A DNA stretch of 64,000 bases from VXOI01 sp965197575 (GTDB lineage Bacteria > Chloroflexota > Dehalococcoidia > Lucifugimonadales > UBA3495), in assembly GCA_965197575.1 (NCBI GenBank), contig OZ240214.1:2418001-2482000 (forward strand). The letters are read 5' to 3'. The notes under the pieces were generated by a model. It searched no databases and was not told where the DNA came from. It worked only from the letters and a program-made list of their open reading frames with translations. This document shows, in pieces, positions 25,991-36,100 of the stretch. The position numbers were made by a program, and so were the translations under genes. Within the stretch, counting starts at the first letter, position 1. The number at the start of each line of letters is the position of its first letter.

Positions 25991-26800
25991 ATGACCAGCA
26001 AGCTGACCAAGCAGACCCAACCCACCGGGACAACCGACCGTTTCCCCGACTTTCCACCCAGGGACGACATGCAGAACTTCCTACACCTCTCCCGGCCGGG
26101 ACACCCCGGCGCGCTGGACCGACACTTTGGCATATCCAACGCCACAGCCGTCCTCAGCGAGGCCCCCGTAAGATGGGAACCCAGCCAGCAACAGGGTCAC
26201 CGCATCCCGGACCTGCTGGTCGCCTTCAGCGTGGACCGTGCCGCAGCGGTCGAACAGAAGGGTTACTCCATCAGGGAACAGGGCAAACCACCGGACTTCG
26301 TCATGGAAATAGCGTCGGAAAACACCGGCCAAAATGACATCAAGGAGAAGCGGGACGATTACGCCGGCTTCGGCATACCCGAGTACTGGCGGTTCGATCC
26401 CTCCGGCGGTGACTACCACGGCGACCCCTTGGCCGGAGACCGCCTCATGGACGGCGTGTACCAGTCCATCGAGATCAACGAAACCGACGGCCAGCACCAA
26501 TGGGGCCACAGCGACGTCCTCAACCTCGACCTGTGTTGGGAAGAGGGAAGGCTGCGCTGGTGGGACCCGGTCCGGAGACGCTACCTCGAAACCCACGACG
26601 AGGAGGCGGACGCCCGGATCGCAGCCGAGGCTCGCGCCGAAGCGGAACACGAAGCCCGCGTTGCCGAGCGAGACCGCGCCGAAGCTGCCGAAGCTCGCGC
26701 CAATACGGAACACGAGGCTCGCATCGCAGCCGAGGCCCGCGCCCGGGAGCTCGAGGAGGAACTCCGCAGGCGCCGGGGCCTGGACGCACCCTCCGCTTAA
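25991..26800 (+). CDS. Uma2-family (DUF820) PD-(D/E)xK nuclease-like protein with coiled-coil tail
   Basis: 269 aa. The core has RIPDLLVAFSVD (acidic residue after PD), then PDFVMEIASENT (catalytic E-x-A/S pattern), KRDDYAGFGIPEYWRFDP, and LDLCWEEGRLRWWDP, the Uma2 order. Residues ~205-265 form a charged coiled coil rich in AEARAEAE and RARELEEEL. Uma2 proteins are nuclease-like, abundant in cyanobacteria and Chloroflexota; function unclear. Start ATG 25991 preferred over 25937. Confidence 0.82.
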   Translation: MTSKLTKQTQPTGTTDRFPDFPPRDDMQNFLHLSRPGHPGALDRHFGISNATAVLSEAPVRWEPSQQQGHRIPDLLVAFSVDRAAAVEQKGYSIREQGKPPDFVMEIASENTGQNDIKEKRDDYAGFGIPEYWRFDPSGGDYHGDPLAGDRLMDGVYQSIEINETDGQHQWGHSDVLNLDLCWEEGRLRWWDPVRRRYLETHDEEADARIAAEARAEAEHEARVAERDRAEAAEARANTEHEARIAAEARARELEEELRRRRGLDAPSA

Positions 26801-26864
26801 CGGCAAACTCCGCTCCCCAAAGCCTGATATATCCTGAAACCAGGACATCCCCGGAGGGAACGCC

Positions 26865-27059
26865 TTGGCCACCGGATACAGGGCCGAAGGGACCGCCCTC
26901 GACTTCAAGCCGGACTGCCAGCCCGACGGGAGCGAATACCGGGCGCTCCTGGCCGGGAGGGAGGAACACGGGACAGGGCGTCAGGCCGGATACAACCGGC
27001 CCCCCGACAAGTGGACCCCAGAGGACATCAGAGAATACTGGAGCAAGCTCCTAAACTGA
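26865..27059 (+). CDS. Small hypothetical protein (64 aa)
   Basis: A TTG start at 26865 is preceded by GGAGGGAACGCC, a strong ribosome site. The protein (MATGYRAEGTALDF...PPDKWTPEDIREYWSKLLN) is hydrophilic with a C-terminal helix. No family recognised. It follows the Uma2 gene on the same strand by 64 nt and could share its transcript. Confidence 0.5.
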   Translation: MATGYRAEGTALDFKPDCQPDGSEYRALLAGREEHGTGRQAGYNRPPDKWTPEDIREYWSKLLN

Positions 27060-27279
27060 TACCAAGGTGAAATACGCATATGGATGAGGTCAAGCGGCGG
27101 TGTTGAACCGTCCTCCAGGTACAGGCGGAGGAGCTTCACAGTGGCACCTCAACCAATCTTCACCGCCCCGCAAATGCACATCCCACCTTGGCTTTAGTTT
27201 AGTATTACAACGACGGTTGGTATGATAGGATAATCGGCTAGTCGGGGAAGGCTTGGACAGGTGAGGCAGGGAGATAACG

Positions 27280-27480
27280 GTGGCCCAGGGAAGCCAGGGG
27301 CCCCGCACTTACAGCTTCAGCGCCCGGCGGGCGCGGCCAACCAGCAGGGGAAAGCCCAGCGAAATCCACTGGGCCGTCTACCGCCGGAACCTGGACGGCA
27401 GCGAGCTCCGCTGCTACCTGTCCAACGCTCCGGAGGATACATCCTTGGAGACGCTGGCATACGTGTCCGGCTCAAGATGA
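27280..27480 (+). pseudogene. IS701-type transposase fragment
   Basis: The 66-aa frame contains PSEIHWAVYRRNLDGSELR followed by CYLSNAPEDTSLETLAYVSGSR, which is the conserved C-terminal stretch of IS701-family DDE transposases (YLSNAP-x-D-T-x-L-x-T-L). Both ends are missing; the stop follows GSR directly where the catalytic WRIE segment should come. Confidence 0.65.
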
Positions 27481-28049
27481 CACAGTTGAGCAACGAACGG
27501 GCCAGCCGCTCCCATGAGAGGCGGCGCGCCGCCCTTCGCGCATCCCCGGACATCCCTCCATTGTAGAAAAAGACTATTCATGGTTCCTGTCTGACCACGA
27601 GCAATTCACTGTGTGCGGCCCGCGCCCGTTCGGCGGCAGCTTCAATTTCGGCGTATGGATCACCTTCTCAGACAATCCGTCGTTGTAATATTAGAGTTGC
27701 CAACCGCAATCTCTCGCCCTCGCAGCAGACTCTCAACGAATATCGGCAGGATTAGCCTGCCAAAAACAGGGAAAGGGAAACAGGACGATACTGAGATGCA
27801 GCCGGAGATATACCTGCGCCGTCACATGGGAGCTCGGGGAATCAAGCCACCCTGGGCCGGAAGGCGGAAATGACCAAGAAGTAGTGCTTGGACTTTTGGA
27901 ACAAGCGAGACTTTTGGAGCAAGGCCCCAACCAGTCAAGAAAGAGGCCAAGCTATGGTGGATAGGGACACCTTCCTCACGACACTCTATGTCATGGCAGA
28001 TGATTTCTGCTAATGCCAATCCCAGCCCGAGGGCGCCCCCGGCCCCAGG
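27481..28049. other. Decayed intergenic DNA between IS remnants
   Basis: 569 bp without a supportable gene. A short open stretch ending at ~27670 (EKDYSWFLSDHEQF...FGVWITFSDNPSL) has coding-like composition and may be a C-terminal fragment of something lost. Nothing else recognised. Confidence 0.5.
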
Positions 28050-28783
28050 GCTTCTCTGACCGGGAGCGAGGCAATCACCCTGGTCATCTTCAGTCAGTGG
28101 GGACGCTTACGAAGTGAAAGGGACTTCTACCGTTATGCCGCCAGCCGGCTCCGGTCAGCTTTCCCGGCGCTCCCCCGCCGGAGCCGGTTCAACCGGCTGA
28201 CCCGGCGCTGCTACGGAACCCAGGTGGCGGAACTCAGGTGGCTTTCTCCCGTCACCTAGTGAACTTGTTGCAAGGACAGCGCTGCCTCTACGAAGCCTTG
28301 GACAGTTCCGGTGTTCCCGCCAGGTCCGCCAAACGCCGCGGGGCCGGTTGGCTGGACGGGAAGGCTGACATTGGCGGGAGCAACCGCTTGGGCTGGTATG
28401 AAGGCTTCCATTTGCTGCTTGCGGTCAATCCCGAGGGCGTCATCACTGGCTTCGGCTTTGCCCCGGCCAGCTTCAAAGACCAGACCTTGGCCGAAGACTT
28501 CTTCGCCTTCCGGCATACTCCCCACCCCAGGCGGCCCACTTTGGGGGAGCCAGTCCGAGGCTGGTAGGTAGTGGACAAAGGCTTTGAGGGCCAGGCGGCG
28601 GGACGGCGGTGGCGGGACTGCTATGGAGCCTGGGTAATCGGTCCGCCCAAACGCAACAGCAGGAATCCCTGGCCCAAAGAATTGCGCCGGTGGCTGGCTG
28701 GGATACGCCAGCTGGCGGAAACCGCGACCGGATCCATGTCTTCCGGTGTAGTCCTGCGTCGGGCTTCTTCGGTGGTCCCCTGA
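28050..28783 (+). pseudogene. DDE transposase remnant (IS982-like), frameshift plus stop
   Basis: A first frame SEAITLVIFSQWGRLRSERD, FYRYAASRLRSAFPALP shifts -1 near 28235 into YEALDSSGVPARSAKRRGAG, ADIGGSNRLGWYEGFHLLLA and GFAPASFKDQTLAEDFF. The same frame then meets a TAG at ~28568 and continues VDKGFEGQ...WVIGPPKRNS. This matches the DS-P...KRRG...DKGFEG pattern of IS982/IS4-like DDE transposases. Not functional. Confidence 0.75.
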
Positions 28784-29314
28784 CACTATCCGGTCGCCGC
28801 GGCCCGGCCCCGCCGCTTCTTGACGCGGCGTCTATGTCGTCAAAAGAGAGCGACGAGGACGCACCTATGCCGGACCGCGGACCGCCTCTGCCGTGGAGTA
28901 GCGGCCAAAAGTGCTCAAAAGTCGTGGAGGCGGCACGAAGTGGGAAGTATGCGGGTGGTGTTATGTTATTCAGGCTAGCCGGGGACGCATGAACTGACAG
29001 TTGCCGGCCAGCAACCTGAGTGTCCGGGAGTGAAAACTGCCGTCACGGCGGCCGTCCCCTCCCGAGCCTGGGCGGAGATCCGGTATCGGATGCTCGACGC
29101 CCTGCGTGTCCGGGGCTGGGACGGAGCCAGGTCCGCGTTGCAGCGTGTGGCGGGCCGGTCTCCCCGGCTGAATACGATTCGGGCGCGGCGCGGCGGCGGT
29201 GAGAGACGGGAGCAGACGCCCGGCCCCGTGCGCCGGCACGTTCCAGGTAGTTCCCCGCCGGGACGTGGAGAGCGCTTTTCCAATTTAGGCTGCCAGGGGA
29301 GCGTGAGGAAGGGT
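28784..29314. other. Intergenic stretch upstream of the giant cadherin gene
   Basis: 531 bp with no recognisable gene; the open frame through 29030-29314 has Arg/Pro/Gly-rich, non-protein-like composition. It should carry the promoter of the giant gene. Confidence 0.5.
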
Positions 29315-30100
29315 ATGCGTCACAGAGCGCTCGTTGGAACGATTGCAATGTTGGGCTTCATTGCCCTTGCCTGCCTGTTCGCGGCGCTCTCACTCTCCCT
29401 TTCTTCACCCAGCCCGGCCTACGCTCAGGCAAACAGCGCCCCGCAGTTCCCTTCCGATACCCCCACCACCCTAAGCATTGACGAGAACACCGAGTGGTAC
29501 CAGCCCATCGGGGACCCGGTTAAGGCCACCGACTCCGACGACGACTATCTGACCTACTCCCTGGAACACGCCCGCACACTCCCCTTCACCATCAACACGT
29601 TCACCGGCCAGTTGCAGGTAGGCGCCCGCCTGGACTACGAGACCGGGAGTTCCTACACGGTCAATATAATCGCCACCGACCCGTCTGAGGCCAAAGACAC
29701 CATCACGGTGACCATCAACGTCAACAACGTGGATGAGGATGGGAAGGTCTCGCTGACGTGGACCAGGCCCCACGTGGGCACTTTAATTGAGGCCAGCCTG
29801 GCCGACCCGGACGGCAGCGTTTCCGGCGTGACATGGCAGTGGGTCCGGTCCAATGCCAAAGACGGCAACTACACCGACATCAGCGGGGCCACCTCAGCCA
29901 CCTACACGACCCAGTCCGGCGACGTTCGCAAGTACCTGCGGGCCGTCGCGTCCTACACCGACCTTTTCGATTCCGGCAAGACCGCACGCTCGAAGGCCGC
30001 TTATGTGAAGGAAGCGTCGGATCCCAACCTCGCTCCGGACTTCCAGGCGCATACCAGTGGTGGTTATGATTGTAGCCGGCAGGGGTGGGGAAGGGGTTAG
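29315..30100 (+). CDS. Giant cadherin-repeat surface protein, N-terminal segment
   Basis: ATG 29315 follows GAGGAAGGG. Residues 1-37 are a signal peptide (MRHRALVGTIAMLGFIALAC..., cleavage expected after SPAYA). Then comes one cadherin-like repeat (NSAPQFPSDTPT...SLEHARTLPFTINTFTGQLQ...LDYETGSSYTVNII) and an Ig-like unit (SLADPDGSVSGVTWQWVRS). The frame ends at a TAG at 30098 just after APDFQAHTSGGYDCSRQG, in a G-rich run, where a second cadherin repeat begins and continues in the next frame. It is therefore the front of the following entry, separated by one frameshift. Confidence 0.85.
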   Translation: MRHRALVGTIAMLGFIALACLFAALSLSLSSPSPAYAQANSAPQFPSDTPTTLSIDENTEWYQPIGDPVKATDSDDDYLTYSLEHARTLPFTINTFTGQLQVGARLDYETGSSYTVNIIATDPSEAKDTITVTINVNNVDEDGKVSLTWTRPHVGTLIEASLADPDGSVSGVTWQWVRSNAKDGNYTDISGATSATYTTQSGDVRKYLRAVASYTDLFDSGKTARSKAAYVKEASDPNLAPDFQAHTSGGYDCSRQGWGRG

Positions 30101-33100
30101 CGCAGATACCTGCCTGTATGTCAGTAGGAGCGCCCCGGCCGGCTCCGAAATCTACTACCCGGGATATGTAACTGATCCAGACCGCGACGAGGTCCGCTAC
30201 TCTCTGGGAGGAACGGATGCCGGTCTGTTCCGCATTGGTCCGTTGAGCGGCGATCTGTATACGAGGGATGCGCACGCCTATAACGGCCGGGGGCCGGATG
30301 GCATATTCGAGATAACCATAACCGCCACCGACCCTTCGGGCGAATCCGGCAGCATCACGGCGGCCCTCAAGCCCTCCGGCTCATCAGAGAACCCTGCTGT
30401 AAATGGTCCCAGTGACATCACTTACCCCGAGAACGGCACCTGGCCGCTGGCCACCTACACCGCCACCAACCAGCGCGGCCCCACCAGAGGCTGGATAATC
30501 GGTGTTGAGCCAGGCGGCGGCGACGGTGACTTTTTCGACATCGACGATGACGGCGTGCTTACCTTCACACAGCCGCCCGACTACGAGGACCCGGCGGATG
30601 AGAACGGGAACAACAAGTATGATTTCACAATCATGGCCTACGACACCAATCCTCCCCGTGGGCAAAGACCCGGCCAGACTTTCTATAGTGTGAGTGTCAC
30701 CGTCGTCGACGTGCCGGGCGAAGTGCTGGAGATACACGGCCCGACTGCCGTCGATTACGCCGAGAATGGCTCCGATGCGGTGCACACCTACACCGTGTCG
30801 AATGCGGATGGTCCGGTCGCCTGGTCTTTGTCGGGGGACGACGCCGATGAATTCTCCATCAGCAACAGCGGCGAACTGACCTTCAACACGCCGCCGGACT
30901 ACGAAAACCCGACGGACGCGGATGGGGAAAACGATTATCTCCTTTCGATCACGGTCATCGAAACTGGCGATGGCGGCGACCAAGCAAAAATAGAACCCGT
31001 GCGGGTCGAAGTCACCAACGTGAACGAACCGCCCGCCTTCGATGAGGGGGAGACAGCCTCCCGCAGCGTGGGCGAAAACGCCAGCCCCGGCGACCCTATC
31101 GGCGAGCCGGTGGAGGCCACCGACCCCGACGGCGACGGCTTGACCTACACTCTGGAGGGCGCCGATGCCTCTTCCTTCGACATTGACTCCTACTCCGGCC
31201 AGTTGTGGACCAGCGCCCCGCTGGACTACGAGACCAAAGACAGCTACTCCGTGACTGTGTCGGTCAGCGACAACGAGGATGCCGAGGGCAACCACGACCC
31301 CACCGCAGACGATACCATCACGGTGACTATCGACGTCACTGACGCGAATGATCCGCCGGCGTTCCCCACACAAACGGCTACCCGCACCGTCGCCGAAAAC
31401 ACCGCGGCGGGACAGCCCATCGGCCTCCCGGTAGAGGCCACAGACCTGGATGCTGGCGACTTCCTGACCTACTCGCTGGACAACGTTGGCGCCCAGTCAT
31501 TCAGCATCGTCGGAACGTCCGGCCAGTTGCAGACCAAGGCCCCCCTGGACCATGAGGCCAAGGGCAGCTACACGGTGACGGTAACAGCCACCGACGGCTC
31601 CGGGGCCTCCGCCACCATCGGCGTGACCATCACCGTCACCGACGCGAATGACCCGCCGGCTTTCTCCGCTGAGACGGATACCCGCACCGTCGCCGAAAAC
31701 ACGGCGGCGGGTGAAGACTTCGACGCCCCGGTAGCAGCCACCGATCCGGACGATGGCGACACTCTCACATACACCCTGGGCGGTACGGATGTCGCGTCCT
31801 TTGACATCGTAGCAACGTCGGGTCAGTTGCAGACCAAGGGTGCCCTGGACTACGAGACCAAGAGCAGCTACACGGTGACGGTAATGGCTTCCGACTCGTC
31901 CAACGCCTCGGACACTATTACGGTGACTATCACCGTCACCAACGCGGACGATGCGGGGACGGTCACTCTCTCCACCAACCAGCCCTCGGCCCGCACCGAA
32001 ATCACTGCCACCCTGGCAGACCTCGACGACGGCGTTACCGGCAAGACGTGGCAGTGGGCGAGGTCCACAGATCGCAACAGTTGGTCTGACATTAGCAGTG
32101 CGACGCAAGCCACCTACACAACGGTTGACGGCGACGTGGGGCATTACCTGCGGGCCACGGTGTCCTACACCGACGGGCATGGTCCGAACAAGAGTGCGCA
32201 GGCGGTATCGGACAATGCGGTCCAGGCCGGGGCAAACCGCCCGCCGGAATTCGGCGCGGCCCCCGCCATCCGCGAGGTCCCCGAAAACACGGAGGCTGGT
32301 GAGAACGTCGGCGCTCCGGTTGCGGCCACCGACCCGGACACCGGTGATACCCTGACCTACACGCTCGACGCCACCAGTGCCGAGTTCTTCGGCATTGTCG
32401 AATCAACCGGGCAGTTGCTTACCAAGGCCGACCTAGACCACGAGGCCAAGTCCAGCTACACGGTGACGGTAACCGTCACTGACTTATCCAATGCCTCTGA
32501 CAGCATCACAGTAACCATCACCGTTACCGACGTGAACGAACCGCCAGCGTTCCCTGGCTTTTCCGACTCCCGCGAAGTGGCCGAAAACACGCCAGCGGGC
32601 CAGAACGTTGGCGATCCGGTAGAGGCCAAGGACCCCGAGGGCAACACACTGACCTACTCGCTGACAGGACTTGGCTCTGAGTCCTTTGACATCGTGGAGT
32701 CGTCGGGGCAGTTGCTAACCAAGGCCCCTCTGGACTATGAAACTACCCCATCGCACAGATATACGGTGGAAGTGTCGGTCACTGACGGCGAGAAGGCGGG
32801 TGAAGACATCACGATTGTCGTCAGAGTTACCAACGTGGACGAACCGCCGACGGTGACTGGGGATGCCGGCATAAGTTACGCCGAGAATCGCACCGATGCG
32901 GTGGCCACCTACAGCGCCACCGACCCGGAGGGAGTAACCACCTTCACCTGGTCCTTGTCGGGAGACGATTCCAGCTATTTTTCTGGCAGCGGGGGAGTGC
33001 TGACCTTCGACTCGCCGCCGGACTTTGAGGACCTGGCGGACGCCGACACTGACAATATATACGAGGTAACGGTTGAAGCCTCAGACGGGACGGTCAAAGG

Positions 33101-36100
33101 TACGCTGGAGGTGAAGGTCACGGTTACAGGCGTGAACGAAGCCCCGGCGTTCCCGTCCAGCGAGACTGGCGACCGCTCCGTCCCAGAAAACACGCCGTCG
33201 GGCCAAGACATCGGCGCTCTGGTCGCGGCCACCGACCCGGACGATGGCGATATTTTGACCTACACGCTGGACGGGACGGATGCGGCGTCCTTTGACATCG
33301 ACGCATCATCGGGGCAGTTGAAGACCAAGTCCGACCTGGACCATGAGGGTCAGACCAGCTACACAGTGACGGTAACCGCCACTGACTCATCCGACGCCTC
33401 CGACACTATCATGGTAACCATCGACGTCACTAATGTGAATGAGCCGCCGAAACTGACGGGCCTAAGCAGCGTAGATTACGCCGAGAATGGCACGGGGCCG
33501 GTGGCTACCTACACGGCAGATGATCCTGAGAATGCCACAATTCAATGGTCCCCCACGGGAGCAGACGCCAGCCACTTCACCGTCAGCACCGGCGGAGTGC
33601 TAACCTTCAATTCGCCGCCCGACCACGAAAACCCGGCGGACACCGGCACGGACAGCAACTACCTGGTCACGGTGAACGCTTCCGACGGGACGCACACCGA
33701 CACGATGACCGTCACGGTCACCGTGACCGACGTGAACGAAGCCCCGGCATTCGCTACTGAGACGGCTACCCGCTCCGTCGCCGAAAACACGGCGGCAGCC
33801 CAGGACATCGGTGCCCCGGTAGAGGCCACCGACCCGGACGCTGACGACTCTCTGGCCTACACCCTGGACGGGGCCGACGCGGAATTCTTCACCATTGTCG
33901 AATCAACCGGGCAGTTGCAGACGAGTGCTGCCCTGGACTTTGAGACCAAAGACAGCTACACGGTGACAGTCACCGCCTCGGACGGAAGTCTATCCGGTTC
34001 CCAGGAAGTGACCATCACCGTCACCGACGCAAACGAACCACCGGCGTTTGACGACGGGCCGCATACCCGCACCGTTGCCGAAAACACGGAGGCAGACGAG
34101 AACATCGGCGCACCGCTAACGGCCACCGACCCGGACGCTGGCGCCACGCTCACCTACACCCTGGAAGGGACGGATGCAGCGTCTTTCGACATCGACGCTT
34201 CATCGGGGCAGTTGCAGACCAAGGCTGACCTAGACTATGAGACCAAGGCCAGCTACTCCGTGGAAGTGTCGGTCCACGACAGCAAGGCCGACGACGGGAC
34301 CGGCGATTCTGCGGCGGACGACACTATCACCGTCACGGTCACAATCACCAACGTGGACGAGGAAGGAACGGTATCCCTGTCGTCGCTCCAGCCCCAGGTT
34401 GATACCGCTTTAGAGGCCACCCTGACTGACCCCGACGGCAGCGTTTCCGGGGCAACCTGGGTGTGGGCCCGTTTCCCCAGGGGCGGCGAATGGACGGACA
34501 TCTCCGGAGTAACGTCAGCCAGCTACACACCGGTCGCCGACGACGTGGGCAAGATCCTGCGAGCCACGGTGTCCTATACCGACGGGCACGGGTCCGGCAA
34601 GAGCGCGCAGGAGGTATCAGAGAATGCCGTGCAAGTCGCGCCACCTACCAACGACCCGCCGGCTTTCTCTACGGAGACTGCTGACCGCAACATAGCCGAA
34701 AACACTGCGGCGGGCGAGGACATCGGCGCTCCGGTGACAGCCACCGACCCCGATCAGAACACGCTGACCTACAGCTTGGGCGGGACGGATGCTGCGTCCT
34801 TCGGGATTGTCCAGACGGCCGGCCAGTTGCAGACCAAGGCCGCCCTGGACTACGAGAGCCAGAAGACCTACACGGTGACGGTTACTGCCACCGACCCGTC
34901 CGGCGAGTCCGACTCAATCACGGTAACCATCACCGTCAACAACGTAGATGAAGCCCCGGTAATCGGTCTTTCTGCCAGTATTGATTACCCCGAAAACTAC
35001 ACGGGAAGGGTAGCAACTTACACCGCCATCGACCCGGAGGGTAAAACGATAACCTGGAAGTTGTCGGGAGATGACAGCGAGGACTTCCAGATCAGCGCTG
35101 GCGGGGAGCTGACGTTCAAAACGCCGCCCGACCACGAGGCCCCGGCAGACGCCGACGAGAACAACATGTATGAGGTAACGGTGGAAGCCTCCGACGGGGC
35201 CGAAACCGGCTCATTGACGCTGACCATTACCGTCACCAACGTCAATGAAGCCCTGGAGCTAACGGGGGAGGCTGGCATAGAGTACGCCGAGAACGGCACG
35301 GGACCGGTGACCACCTACACCGCCAACGACCCGGAGGACGGCGAGATTACCTGGACGTGGGCGGGAGACGACAGCGACGACTTCTCCATCACCAGCGGGG
35401 AACTCACCTTCAAGACACCGCCCGACTATGAAGCCGCGACTGACGCTGACGAGAACAACGTATATCTGGTCACGGTGGAAGCCTCCGATGGTGAGCACAC
35501 AGATACGTTGGATGTGAGAGTCACCGTTACCAACGTGAACGAACCGCCGGAGTTCCTGTCCGGTGAGACCGGCGCCCGTAGCGTGGCCGAGAATACGGCG
35601 GCGGGCCAGGACATCGGCGGTCCGGTAGCGGCCACCGACCAGGACGGCGACAGCCTGACCTACACCCTCGAAGGGGCGGATGCAGCATCCTTCGACATCG
35701 ACTCATCAACCGGGCAGTTGCAGACCAAGGCCGCCCTGGATTATGAGGCCGATCCCAGCTACACGGTGACCGTGTCGGTGAGCGACGGCAAGGACGACGA
35801 CGGGAATGCGGACACGGCAGTGGATAACACAATCACGGTAACCATCACCGTCACTAACGTAAACGAACCGCCGGCTTTCGACGGCGAGACCACTGCCCGC
35901 CCCGTCGCCGAAAACACGGCGGCGGGCCAGACCATCGGCCTCCCGGTAGCGGCCACCGACCAGGACACCGGCGAAACTCTGACCTACACCCTGGGCGGAA
36001 CTGATGCCGGAGACTTCGACATCGACGCACCATCCGGGCAGTTGCAGACCAAAGCCCCGCTCGACCGTGAGACCAAGGACTCCTACTCCGTCACCGTGTC

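Noticed and set aside
27613..27873. 86-codon plus-strand frame between IS remnants
   Set aside because: No ribosome site, Arg-rich composition and no recognisable motif.
29030..29314. N-terminal extension of the cadherin gene
   Set aside because: The extension is Arg/Pro-rich and would bury the signal peptide; ATG 29315 has the ribosome site and the leader.
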